Positions 27,428 to 35,854 of a DNA stretch of 64,000 nucleotides are shown here, piece by piece. How positions within the stretch are numbered: position 1 is the stretch's first letter; every line of letters begins with the position of its first letter. The stretch comes from Bradyrhizobium murdochi. GTDB lineage: Bacteria; Pseudomonadota; Alphaproteobacteria; Rhizobiales; Xanthobacteraceae. The notes under the pieces were generated by a model. That model was not told the origin of the DNA. It searched no databases and saw only the letters and a program-made list of their open reading frames with translations. The DNA lies in assembly GCF_000472965.1 (NCBI RefSeq), contig NZ_AXAU01000014.1, positions 68,314-132,313 on the forward strand, read 5' to 3'. The position numbers and the translations under genes are program-made.

Positions 27428-28085
27428 TTATAGAAGACCGATGCCGGCACCTTCGAAAGGGCTCTCACCCTTGCTGAGCAGTTTTGCGAAGTCATCGCCG
27501 AATGCCCCCGCCAAGTCGTACGCGTCACTCGCTTTCGATGCCCTGGGTGTGCTGAAAAAGGCGGTGGCACCTCTACCCCAGACCATGGCCGCCTGCTGTC
27601 GGCCCGAGCGGTCGACTGCTTCAGCCTCGATGGAGAGATCTCCCAAGCCGATCGGAATGCGCGGGATCGGGATCGGAACACTGGTATCCACAAAACTTGC
27701 ACCTATTGAGGTCGCGGCCGAGATGCCCGCTGCGACCTCGTCTGTCTCTGTTGCACGGGTAACGGCGGCGCGCACGGTGAGGTCCGCTGGGACGTCCGGC
27801 GTCACAACCTTGAAGCGATCGCTGAGGCTTACACAGGGCGCGGTTCACGGCGTTCGCCACCAGCACCCGCTGCTCGTTCGATAGCGTTGGTGCGACGTTA
27901 GGAGAGAAGGCCGTCGGTGCTATGTTGATGGTCTTCGCCGCCGCCAGTTGCTCCTTTTTTGCGTGAAGGCGCGACTTCGTGACCTTGCCATCGGATGGCT
28001 TCAGTCCATCGTAGGACGATAAACCGCCACCTTGCACAAGCGGGGCAGTCGCGCAGCCTGGCAGCAAGCTAACAAGGGCCAACAT
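27428..28085 (-). pseudogene. Frameshifted lipoprotein, DUF3313-like
   Basis: Starts with a lipoprotein-type signal (MLALVSLLPGC, cysteine at residue 11), then PLVQGGGLSSYDGLKPSDGK, which resembles DUF3313 family outer-membrane-associated lipoproteins. The frame runs to NAVNRALC and is then lost at about 27831-27834. The match resumes in another frame as LSDRFKVVTPDVPADLTVRA and continues to the stop at 27428. Comparing the two sides suggests a missing GT in a GTGT tract. The last part (AMVWGRGATAFFSTPRASK, then FGDDFAKLL) is well kept. The gene is inactive if the shift is real. Confidence 0.65.
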
Positions 28086-28629
28086 CGCGGCAAACTTCGA
28101 ATAATGCGGCCGACGGGCGTCGATTCCATTCCATGGCTGGTAGCTTGATACGGAGTGGCGCCCGATCTCGCAGCGCGGCCTCCGCTTCGATGGCGACCTT
28201 GATGGCCCCGCGGCGAGAAGGACCTGAACAAGCGTCGCTGCCGAACTTCCACCCGCAAAATGTGCTAAGCGTATTGCCGCAACCAACATCAAGGCCATCA
28301 CACCCGATAACTGCTGACATGTGCTTAAAAAACACCTCCTCCGTAGAAGCCGGATCAAGCGCGACATGCGATACCTGACCCGACATGGGCTGCAGAAAGG
28401 AAAAGCCTCATAGGACCTGGATCGATTGATTGTGGCGGTGGAGCGCATTCAGACCCCCTGGTGGTTGAACCTTGGGCCCTTGATAGCCGGCTCACATGTC
28501 TTGGAATCTGGCCGCACATGACCGAATGTTGCTGATCCACCGCCCTTTGTGTCGAAAGATGTCCAAGTGAGTTGAGGACAACCTTTGTTACAAAACCCGC
28601 CCCAACCTGCCTCGATGTGACTGGACTGA
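28086..28629. other. Intergenic stretch upstream of the response regulator
   Basis: No protein family recognised. On the minus strand a GGAGGAGGTG element near 28330-28342 is followed by an ATG (MSAVIGCDGLDVGCGN), an open but unidentifiable frame. It may equally be leader or decayed sequence. The right end carries the promoter of the regulator at 28630. Confidence 0.35.
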
Positions 28630-29349
28630 ATGCCGATGCACATACCGCAAATTCTCGTTGTCGATGATGACCTTGAAATTCGAAAGCTTCTGGCGCGCTA
28701 CATGAAGGAGCAAGGATTTCGTGTGCAACTCGCTTCGAAGTGTGCAGAAGTGCGGGAGCGGATTGCGACCAGCCAGATCGATCTCATCGTCCTCGATGTC
28801 ATGCTGCCCGATGGATCCGGGCTCGATCTTTGTCGCGATCTTCGCTCGGAGCGGTCGAATGTCCCGATCATTCTGCTCACTGCGCTGAAGGAAGACGTAG
28901 ACCGGATCATCGGTCTCGAGATCGGCGCCGACGACTACCTCGGAAAGCCGTTCAATCCGCGCGAGCTTGTCGCTCGCATCCGCGCAGTCCTTCGTCGCGG
29001 TCAAGATGACCGTTTCACGCGGAACGGGAGGGTTCGCTATCTTTTTGAAGGCTTCGTAGCCGATCCGTTTGCCCGTTCGGTGGTCGATCCGGACGGTGGC
29101 AACATTGAGCTAACGGGCGCCGAGTTTGATCTGCTTCTCACTCGTCCCGGCCGCGTGCTCTCACGGGACCAATTGCTCGATCTGACAAGGGGGCGCGATG
29201 AAGACGTCCTGGACCGCTCGATTGATGTGCTGGTCAGCCGCCTGCGACGTAAACTTGCACTCGGCGGCACAGCTCAAATTTTCAAGACTGTCCGTAATGG
29301 CGGTTACCAGTTTGCCGCCAAGGTCACTCATTTGGATGAACGGATATAA
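28630..29349 (+). CDS. Orphan OmpR/PhoB-type response regulator with shortened winged helix
   Basis: A 239-residue two-component regulator. The receiver domain has the acidic pocket VVDDD (residues 11-14), phospho-acceptor Asp56 in IVLDVMLPDGSGLD, and Lys106 in YLGKPFNPRE. The C-terminal winged helix-turn-helix begins near residue 158 (IELTGAEFDLLL) and ends FKTVRNGGYQFA. In the first helix, LLL runs straight into TRPGRVLSRDQL, whereas OmpR-family members normally have about four more residues here, so 12 bases seem to be missing in frame. No histidine kinase gene is adjacent. DNA-binding competence is therefore uncertain. Confidence 0.88.
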   Translation: MPMHIPQILVVDDDLEIRKLLARYMKEQGFRVQLASKCAEVRERIATSQIDLIVLDVMLPDGSGLDLCRDLRSERSNVPIILLTALKEDVDRIIGLEIGADDYLGKPFNPRELVARIRAVLRRGQDDRFTRNGRVRYLFEGFVADPFARSVVDPDGGNIELTGAEFDLLLTRPGRVLSRDQLLDLTRGRDEDVLDRSIDVLVSRLRRKLALGGTAQIFKTVRNGGYQFAAKVTHLDERI

Positions 29350-29624
29350 ACACTCCTCGTGCCAAGGCGGTCCGCGTCCAGCGTCGACCATCACTGCTCC
29401 AGCTTTGATCACGCCTGCGTCAGAACCGCTACCATCTGCAATACACGATCGCAGTAAATCGTCGTCTCGCGTGCGAAATCGCGGTCCCTGGTAGCGGGGA
29501 AAACTCTTCTCGCACCAACCAAACCTACGATATCTCATCCAATCCATCGCGCGAGGTCGTCCATCGGCATCTGCCAGATGGGTAGCGTCCCGGTGCAACG
29601 GGACAGATTCAACGGCACCGCTCC
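29350..29624. other. Unassigned stretch, possibly decayed coding sequence
   Basis: The minus strand is open through here and reads protein-like fragments (HLADADGRPRAMDWMRYRRF and GPRFRTRDDDLLRSCIAD) that vaguely recall a LysR effector domain, but no domain can be followed reliably. It contains the sequence near 29514-29545 that resembles 19219-19250. Confidence 0.3.
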
Positions 29625-29800
29625 TCACCTCTGGTACCGATGCACCATCTCGACGATGCGTCTCGCCGCAGCCACTGCTGCGGGACGCTCTTGAGAGAAA
29701 TTCAGCCTGATACTGTTCGGATAAGGACCCGAACTCAGTGCCTGGCGTTACGATGACGTCTGCCTGATGGCGCAGCAAGCGCACGAAAAACTGTGACGCT
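29625..29800 (-). pseudogene. C-terminal remnant of a PLP-dependent aminotransferase
   Basis: Minus-strand reading gives SQFFVRLLRHQADVIVTPGT, then EFGSLSEQY. After a frame change near 29705 it reads RLNFSQERPAAVAAARRIVE, then MVHRYQR and a stop at 29625. The VTPG-x-EFG ... IRLNFSQ sequence is the classical ending of class I/II aminotransferases related to AspC. The break fits loss of an AT from TATATC. Only about 60 codons remain and the PLP-lysine region is gone, so this is a relic. Confidence 0.7.
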
Positions 29801-29924
29801 AACGAGTTTGCCAAGGTGTACCAATATGTAAAGCACAGCACTTGCCGATCTTTCGATTGCCGGCACGGGCCGCGCGAATATACTGGCCCCAAGAACACGT
29901 AGTACTGCTGCAGGAGCAATTTGT

Positions 29925-30785
29925 GTGAACGATACCATGGCGACAAAGGATAGGCCTTCAGATCCCCGGCTGAACTGGGCTGCGCTTTCCCAAGCCGAGC
30001 GCGACGCTGCCTATGACAACAATGCGGCGGTAAAGAACAGCGCAGCGCTGATCGCCGAAAGAAACCAGATGTCCGAAACGCTGCGCGCCAGCCGCAAGTC
30101 CTTTCTTGATGTTCCCTATGGCGACCGCGAAAGGACGAAGGTCGATCTTTATCCGGCCGCCGACAAGACAGCACCCTGCCTGGTCTTTCTGCACGGCGGT
30201 TACTGGCAGCGCAATTCGCGTGAAGTATTTGCAATGCTGGTCGAAGGCGTCGCGGCCCATGGCTGGTCGGTTGCCATTCCCGGATATTCGCTGGCGCCCG
30301 ACGTTTCGTTGACGGACATCGTAGCGGAGATATCCCAGTCGCTCGATTGGTTGGCCAAAAACGGAGAGGCGCACGACATCTCCGGGCCCGTCGTGCTTTC
30401 GGGCTGGTCGGCTGGCGCCCACCTCGTTGCAATGGCACTTGATCATCCGCGCGTCGCCGCAGGACTGGCGATTTCCGGCGTGTACGATCTTGGGCCCATC
30501 CGCGATACTGGCCTTAACAATGCGCTGAAGCTAACCAGCGCGGAAGTCGCGGCATTATCGCCGCTTCGCCTCCCCGCCGTCCACAAGCGCCTCGACATCG
30601 CCTATGGCACGGCCGAACTACCGGCGCTAGTTTTCGATTCAATCAAGCTTCATGAAATGCGTATCGCCGCTGGCGGGCCCGGCAAGCTCTTCCCGATCGA
30701 AGGCGCGGACCATTTCAGCATCCTCGCAGAACTGCGACGCCCCGACGGCGCGCTTGTCGATATCGCCCGCAAGCTCGTCCTATAG
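29925..30785 (+). CDS. Alpha/beta hydrolase, kynurenine-formamidase-like esterase
   Basis: A 286-residue serine hydrolase. The oxyanion-hole motif HGGYWQ and the nucleophile elbow GWSAG (in VVLSGWSAGAHLV) are clear, and the catalytic histidine is probably in EGADHFSI near the C-terminus. HGGYW is shared with arylformamidases, but substrate cannot be inferred from that alone. A GTG start at 29925 is favoured by AGGAG 8 bases upstream; an ATG at 29937 is the alternative. Its 3' end overlaps the convergent Rieske gene by 71 bases. Confidence 0.85.
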   Translation: MNDTMATKDRPSDPRLNWAALSQAERDAAYDNNAAVKNSAALIAERNQMSETLRASRKSFLDVPYGDRERTKVDLYPAADKTAPCLVFLHGGYWQRNSREVFAMLVEGVAAHGWSVAIPGYSLAPDVSLTDIVAEISQSLDWLAKNGEAHDISGPVVLSGWSAGAHLVAMALDHPRVAAGLAISGVYDLGPIRDTGLNNALKLTSAEVAALSPLRLPAVHKRLDIAYGTAELPALVFDSIKLHEMRIAAGGPGKLFPIEGADHFSILAELRRPDGALVDIARKLVL

Positions 30786-31164
30786 CACTTGCCTGGATTA
30801 TTGGCGTCTTGATCGCGCCTGCGTCCATCCAGACTTGGTCGTCCCTGATCTGGATCGGGTATAGCCGCAACGGCCGGCTCGGCCAGCCGTAGGAAATCCG
30901 GCCATTACGGAGATCGAACGAAGCCGCGTGACGGGGACAGAACAAGCGCCCTCCCGACAAGTGTCCGAGACTGAGGTCGGCCTGTTCGTGCGGACACATC
31001 CGTTCGCAGGCGACCGCGCGTCCTTCGCTCCAGACCAGGATCAAATCGACGCCGGTCACGCGGACACAGACGATCGTTTCCGAAATCAGCCGGCTGAACC
31101 CGCAGACCGGCATCCATTGCCCATCGCCTGACAATGCCGCCGTTTCGGGCCGCTCATCCGCCAA
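30715..31164 (-). CDS. Rieske 2Fe-2S ferredoxin-type protein
   Basis: A 149-residue protein with one Rieske cluster motif, CPHEQADLSLGHLSGGRLF followed by CPRHAASFDLRNG (CxH then CxxH, about residues 57-78). Such small Rieske proteins supply electrons to oxygenases or hydroxylases. Its ATG overlaps the livF 3' end, so it is probably the last gene of the liv operon. The domain seems finished by about residue 115 (IQIRDDQVWMDAG). The remaining basic tail runs antisense into the hydrolase gene, suggesting loss of an original stop codon. Confidence 0.8.
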   Translation of the reverse strand: MADERPETAALSGDGQWMPVCGFSRLISETIVCVRVTGVDLILVWSEGRAVACERMCPHEQADLSLGHLSGGRLFCPRHAASFDLRNGRISYGWPSRPLRLYPIQIRDDQVWMDAGAIKTPIIQASAIGRACGRYRQARRRGVAVLRGC

Positions 31165-31858
31165 GATAGGCCTTTCGCACGTGCTCGTTCTCGATCATCT
31201 CCGCACCAGCCCCGGAAAGAACAATACGGCCGCCTTCCAGCAGATAGGCGTGGTCGCACATCTCGAGCGCCGCAAACGCGTTCTGCTCCACCAGCAGGAC
31301 CGTCGTTCCGGCATCGCGGATGCCGCGGATGATGGCAAAAGTTCGCTCGACGATGTTGGGCGCGAGCCCAAGGGAAGGCTCGTCGAACATGATCAGGCGT
31401 GGACGTGACATCAGCGCCCGGCCAATCGCCAGCATCTGCTGCTCCCCGCCTGACAAGGTGCCGGCGGCCTGCCGCTTGCGGTCGGCCAGGCGCGGAAATT
31501 CGGCATAGATCCGATCGCGGTCCGCCGCGATCTCGGCACCACTGCTGCGCAGATAGGCCCCCATGTCGAGATTTTCCTCGACCGTCATGTGCGGAAATAC
31601 CCGCCGTCCTTCCGGACAATGCGCGATCCCGCTCGCCACCACGCGCGGCGGCTTGGCGCCCGCGATGTCCCTGCCTTCGAACAGCATCGATCCCGAATGC
31701 GGTGCAACGAGCCCGGAGATCGCGCGCAGCGTGGTGCTCTTGCCGGCGCCGTTGGCACCGATCAGGGCGACGAGCTGCCCGGCCTTGACCTCCAGCGAAA
31801 TGCCGCGAAGAGCGGTTACACCGCCATAGCCACACACCATGTCGCGGATCTCAAGCAC
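31154..31858 (-). CDS. livF: Branched-chain-type ABC transporter ATP-binding protein LivF
   Basis: A 234-residue ATPase of the high-affinity branched-chain amino acid/amide importer class. Walker A is GANGAGKS at residues 34-41, the signature is LSGGEQQMLAIGRALM and Walker B is RLIMFDEPSLGLAP, the LivF form. It overlaps livG by 8 bases and the Rieske start downstream. The set of five liv genes is complete, but substrates of such systems are often aromatic acids, amides or urea rather than leucine. Confidence 0.95.
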   Translation of the reverse strand: MLEIRDMVCGYGGVTALRGISLEVKAGQLVALIGANGAGKSTTLRAISGLVAPHSGSMLFEGRDIAGAKPPRVVASGIAHCPEGRRVFPHMTVEENLDMGAYLRSSGAEIAADRDRIYAEFPRLADRKRQAAGTLSGGEQQMLAIGRALMSRPRLIMFDEPSLGLAPNIVERTFAIIRGIRDAGTTVLLVEQNAFAALEMCDHAYLLEGGRIVLSGAGAEMIENEHVRKAYLGG

Positions 31859-32627
31859 GTGTCGCTCCCTGCCCGAGATAGGCCTCGATGACAGCCGGAT
31901 CGTTCCGGATCACGTCCGGCGGTCCCTCGGCAATGATCCGGCCGTAGTTCAGCACCACAATTCTATCAGAGACGCTCATCACCATCGGCATGTCGTGCTC
32001 GACGAGCAGGATGGTGACGCCGCGATCCCGGATGTTGCGAACCAACTGCACGAAGGTGTGGGTTTCCGAGGCGTTCATGCCGGAGACCGGCTCGTCGAGC
32101 AGCAGCATCGACGGCTCGGCGGCCAGTGCCAGCGCCACACCGACAAGACGCTGCTCGCCATAGGACAGCGAGCCCGCAAGATCGTAGGCGCGGCGTTCGA
32201 GCCCAACCCATTCGATCAATTCGCTGGCGCGCTCCCGCAAACGGCGCTCCGAAGACCGCGCGCGCGGCAGCCCCAGAATGGCTGCGAGAAGGCTGACTCT
32301 CCCCTGACGGTGCAGCCCGACCAGCAGATTGTCGTAAACGGTGTCGTTCGGAAAAACGCTGGTGCGCTGGAAAGTGCGGGCCAAACCGAGATCAGCGATC
32401 TGATGCGGCTTCAATCCATTGAGCGCGGTTCCACGATAGCTCACGGCACCGCGGGTTGGGTCAAGAAAGCCCGTAACGACGTTGAAAGCCGTCGTCTTGC
32501 CGGCGCCGTTAGGCCCGATCAGGCTTACAATCTCACCCTCGCCTACCGTGAAGTTCATGTCCGAGAGCGCAACGAGCCCCCCGAAGTGCACAGCGACCTT
32601 CTCGACCTTCAAGGCGGTCGCTATCAT
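31851..32627 (-). CDS. livG: Branched-chain-type ABC transporter ATP-binding protein LivG
   Basis: A 258-residue ATPase with Walker A GPNGAGKT, the LivG-type signature LSYGEQRLVGVALALA, and Walker B MLLLDEPVSGMNASET. The start is ATG 32627 (MIATALKVEKVAVHFGG), overlapping the livM stop as ATGA; the longer frame upstream is antisense to livM and is discarded. It pairs with LivF as the heterodimeric motor of the importer. Confidence 0.95.
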   Translation of the reverse strand: MIATALKVEKVAVHFGGLVALSDMNFTVGEGEIVSLIGPNGAGKTTAFNVVTGFLDPTRGAVSYRGTALNGLKPHQIADLGLARTFQRTSVFPNDTVYDNLLVGLHRQGRVSLLAAILGLPRARSSERRLRERASELIEWVGLERRAYDLAGSLSYGEQRLVGVALALAAEPSMLLLDEPVSGMNASETHTFVQLVRNIRDRGVTILLVEHDMPMVMSVSDRIVVLNYGRIIAEGPPDVIRNDPAVIEAYLGQGATRA

Positions 32628-33676
32628 CACGCGTGCTCCTTGGCGTCGCGTTCGGAGAATGCAACCGGAGCAACAACCGTCTCGACCCGGCTCCGCGGTT
32701 TCGCAAATCGCAACGCCAGCGACGGCACGATGCCGCGCGGCAATACGAACAGGATAACGATCAGCACACCGCCATACGCGATCCATTGCGCCTCCGGCGC
32801 CATGATCGGCCGCAGAAACACAGGCAACAGCCCAAAGATCATGCCACCGACGATGGGCCCCGCCAGCGAGCCCTTGCCGCCGGTGATGACCATGATCACC
32901 ATCGTCACCGTGTTGATGAAAGCAAACACTTCGGGATCGATGATCCGGATGTAGTGTGCGTAGAGACTGCCGGCCGCGCCTGCGATCCCTGCCGAGATCA
33001 CCGCTGCCAAAGTCAGCGTCTTTGTCACGTCGATGCCGACGGATACCGCCAGCGTTTCGTTTTCCATCAACCCGCGCATGGCGCGGCCGAAATGCGAATG
33101 GACCAGGCGCGAGATCAGAACATAGGTGACGACCGCGACGGCAAGCACGAGGTAATAGTTCTGCAGTTTGTTGCGGAGGGTCAGATAACCAAGACCCGGC
33201 AATCCGATCGTAATCGAAGGAATGTTGGTCAACGCCAGCGGGCCCTGCGTCAGCTCAACCCAATTCAGCGCCACCAGCCGGACCACTTCGGCAAAGGAAA
33301 TCGTCACGATCACGAAGTAAGCGCCGCGCACGCGAAACGACAACAGCCCCACGAGATATCCGCACAATCCCGCAACGACGATGGCCAACACGAAGCCGAC
33401 GATTGGCGGCCAGGGGGTGTGAACGACGCGAAAGCCGAAGGGCAACCCGACATCGAAGCCAAGCGACGTCAATGCGCTGACATAAGCGCCAATGCCGAAG
33501 AACGCGATGTGACCGAGGCTGAGCTGACCGGTAAACCCAAGCAGCAGATTGAGGCTCATCGCTCCAATGATGAAGATGCCGGTCGTGATCAGCGCGTTCA
33601 TGAGATACGGATCGCGCAGCCAGAGCGGCACCGATGCGAACGCGAGGATCGTGAGAATGGCGACCCCTGACTTCAT
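32627..33676 (-). CDS. livM: Branched-chain-type ABC transporter permease LivM
   Basis: A 349-residue integral membrane permease with about nine to ten helices. It contains GFTGQLSLGHIAFFGIGAYV near residue 50, the conserved LivH/LivM block, and GGKGSLAGPIVGGMIFGLLP near residue 290. The C-terminal tail is basic and cytoplasmic. Its start overlaps the livH stop and its stop overlaps the livG start (ATGA at both), indicating one transcript. Confidence 0.94.
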   Translation of the reverse strand: MKSGVAILTILAFASVPLWLRDPYLMNALITTGIFIIGAMSLNLLLGFTGQLSLGHIAFFGIGAYVSALTSLGFDVGLPFGFRVVHTPWPPIVGFVLAIVVAGLCGYLVGLLSFRVRGAYFVIVTISFAEVVRLVALNWVELTQGPLALTNIPSITIGLPGLGYLTLRNKLQNYYLVLAVAVVTYVLISRLVHSHFGRAMRGLMENETLAVSVGIDVTKTLTLAAVISAGIAGAAGSLYAHYIRIIDPEVFAFINTVTMVIMVITGGKGSLAGPIVGGMIFGLLPVFLRPIMAPEAQWIAYGGVLIVILFVLPRGIVPSLALRFAKPRSRVETVVAPVAFSERDAKEHA

Positions 33677-34545
33677 CCGACGCGCTCCGAGCGGGCGAAA
33701 AGTCCGGTCGGCTTGAAGATCAGAACCGCGATAATGATCAAAAAGCCCATGGCGTCGCGATATCCCGAGGAAACGTAGCCGGCGCCGAGTTCTTCGGCGA
33801 GCGCCAGGATGAAACCGCCAATCACCGCGCCGGTGATGTTGCCGAGCCCGCCAAGGATCACGATCGCGAATGCCTTGACGGCGGCGAGATCGCCCATCTG
33901 CGGGAAGATGACGTAGACCGGACCGAGCAGTGCGCCTGCCGCGGCGGCAAGGCTGGAACCGATTGCGAAGGTCGAGGTGTAGATCAGGTCGACGTTAACG
34001 CCCATCAGCGATGCGGTGTCCTGATCCTGAAAGGTCGCCCGCATCGCACAGCCGAGTTTTGTCCTGTTGATCAGGAGATAGGTGACGACGATCAGCATCG
34101 CCGCTGCGGCAAGGACAAACAGTCGCAACCAGGACACCGAGACCGGTCCCAGCACCAGTGGCGCCTCGGGGAACGGCGTGGCCACCGATTTCGCCACGCC
34201 GCCCCATATCCACAAGGCGCCGGACTGCATCGCGATCCAGGCGCCGATCATGACCAGCATGGTCGTGTCGATGTCGGAGCCGCGCAGCGGCCGCAGCAAG
34301 GTCAATTCGATCGCCGCCCCAAGAAGCCAGCCGGCGACAACGGCGAGGGGCAGCGCAAGGAAGAAATTAATTCCGAGCTGATGCACCACGATGAACATGA
34401 TGTAGGCGCCGAACGTATATAGCACCCCGTGCGTGAAGTTCACGACGTTCATGATGCCGAAGATCAAGGTGAGACCGATGCCCAGCAGGGCATAGGTGCC
34501 GCCGAGCACCAGCATGTTGATCAGATGTTGCAGAAACTCGCTCAA
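33673..34545 (-). CDS. livH: Branched-chain-type ABC transporter permease LivH
   Basis: A 290-residue permease. A TTG start at 34545 is chosen: it gives SEFLQHLINMLVLGGTYALL at the N-terminus, the normal LivH start, and GGGAG lies 5 bases upstream. Conserved blocks are GIGLTLIFGIMNVVNFTHG and ILGGLGNITGAVIGGFILAL. The longer upstream frame is non-coding. It follows the binding protein after 74 bases. Confidence 0.92.
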   Translation of the reverse strand: MSEFLQHLINMLVLGGTYALLGIGLTLIFGIMNVVNFTHGVLYTFGAYIMFIVVHQLGINFFLALPLAVVAGWLLGAAIELTLLRPLRGSDIDTTMLVMIGAWIAMQSGALWIWGGVAKSVATPFPEAPLVLGPVSVSWLRLFVLAAAAMLIVVTYLLINRTKLGCAMRATFQDQDTASLMGVNVDLIYTSTFAIGSSLAAAAGALLGPVYVIFPQMGDLAAVKAFAIVILGGLGNITGAVIGGFILALAEELGAGYVSSGYRDAMGFLIIIAVLIFKPTGLFARSERVG

Positions 34546-34619
34546 GGTGGCTCCCAGATATCCAGATGCCGGCGAGGGCCGCGGATTCGCCGCCGTCCTC
34601 GCCGACCAGCAGCGTGACG

Positions 34620-35774
34620 TCAGAGCGTCTTCATGCCGATCTTGCCATCGGTGATTTCGATCAGATACACGTTGGGCTGGCTCTGGCCGCTTTCCTTGCC
34701 TTCGGGACCGGACTTGCGGAACACGATATCGCCGTTCAGACCCTTCACCTTGATGTCCCAAAGTGCCGCCTTGATCGCCGCAGGCTCCGCCTTGCCGGCC
34801 TTCTCGATCGCCGCCGCCGCGGTGCGGATGCCGTCATAGCCACGGAAGCTTTCGGTGCAGCCCGCGAAGTCGTAACCGCGCTTCTTCCATTCGGCGATGA
34901 AGTAGCTGGTCGCCTCCGGGTTCGGCGTCTTCTCGGGGAACCAGGGCAGGAAGGTCGTCAGATGCATGGTGCCATTCGCGGCGGCACCCGCCTGAGCGAT
35001 GATCTGATCCGGATTCTGTGAGCCGCCGGTGGTGATGATGCGCTTCTTGAGGCCGAGTGCGGCGGCCTGCTTGAAGATCAGCGTGAGCTGGTCCACCGCC
35101 GTCGTCACGATGATGGTCTCGGAATCAGTGCCCTTCAGCTTGGAAAGCTGCGCGCTCATATCCTGGGCGCCCTGATCCATGGTTTCGACGGCTCCGACCG
35201 CGATACCCTTCTCCTTCATCATCTTGCTGAAGTCTTCGGCGGTGCCGCGACCCCAGTCATTGTTGATGACGAGGAAATCGACCTTCTTCAGTTCGAGCTT
35301 GTCGACGATTCCCTTGAACGCCGCGGCCTCGATCGCCGACGGCGGCGAGATGCGGAAGATGTAGGGATTGCCGGTCGTGGTGATCTTGCCCGACGAGGAG
35401 GTCTCGACCACCATCGGCGTCTCGTATTCCATCAGCTTGGGCATCACGGCAAGCGTGAGGCTCGAGCCCCATGCTCCCATCAGCACCGGCACCTTGTCGC
35501 TCGTGATCAGCTTTTCAGCGACTGCGGCTGCTTCCGTAGGATTGCTCTTGTTGTCCTCGATGACGAGTTCGAGCTTTTTGCCTAGAATGCCGCCCTTTGC
35601 GTTGATCTCATCGGCAGCGATCTTGGCGCCGTTGACAACGTAGGTGCCGGACGCGGCGAACGCCCCCGTCAGGGGCTCATTGACGCCGATCTTGATGGTT
35701 TGAGCGTTGGCGACACTACCCAGCAAGGCGAACGCCAGCGCAACCGTCGGAACAAGTCTGAAAGTCCGTATCAT
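34620..35774 (-). CDS. livK: Branched-chain-type ABC transporter substrate-binding protein
   Basis: A 384-residue periplasmic binding protein (Peripla_BP_6/LivJK type). A Sec signal peptide of about 24 residues ends ANA. The mature part starts TIKIGVNEPLTGAFAASGTY and includes AADEINAKGGILGKKLELVI, both typical. The ATG at 35774 has GGAGA 6 bases upstream; an in-frame start 27 bases earlier is possible. It is the first liv gene, 80 bases after the molybdenum-hydroxylase small subunit, and so may be expressed with that operon. The ligand is not predictable; the shared locus suggests the substrate of the hydroxylase. Confidence 0.92.
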   Translation of the reverse strand: MIRTFRLVPTVALAFALLGSVANAQTIKIGVNEPLTGAFAASGTYVVNGAKIAADEINAKGGILGKKLELVIEDNKSNPTEAAAVAEKLITSDKVPVLMGAWGSSLTLAVMPKLMEYETPMVVETSSSGKITTTGNPYIFRISPPSAIEAAAFKGIVDKLELKKVDFLVINNDWGRGTAEDFSKMMKEKGIAVGAVETMDQGAQDMSAQLSKLKGTDSETIIVTTAVDQLTLIFKQAAALGLKKRIITTGGSQNPDQIIAQAGAAANGTMHLTTFLPWFPEKTPNPEATSYFIAEWKKRGYDFAGCTESFRGYDGIRTAAAAIEKAGKAEPAAIKAALWDIKVKGLNGDIVFRKSGPEGKESGQSQPNVYLIEITDGKIGMKTL

Positions 35775-35854
35775 GTGGTTCTCCAATCTCACGCTGTTCA
35801 TCTATCCGCAGTCCAACCCTCGTGGTTTCCGCGCCGCGCGGAGACGTCGATTCA

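Noticed and set aside
29161..30438. 425-codon open frame on the minus strand
   Set aside because: It overlaps the alpha/beta hydrolase and the response regulator antisense. Only the aminotransferase tail inside it looks like real, decayed coding sequence.
31154..35774. Assignment of the liv importer as a leucine/isoleucine/valine transporter
   Set aside because: Family membership does not fix the ligand, and the neighbouring catabolic genes point to another substrate; only the liv-type architecture is claimed.
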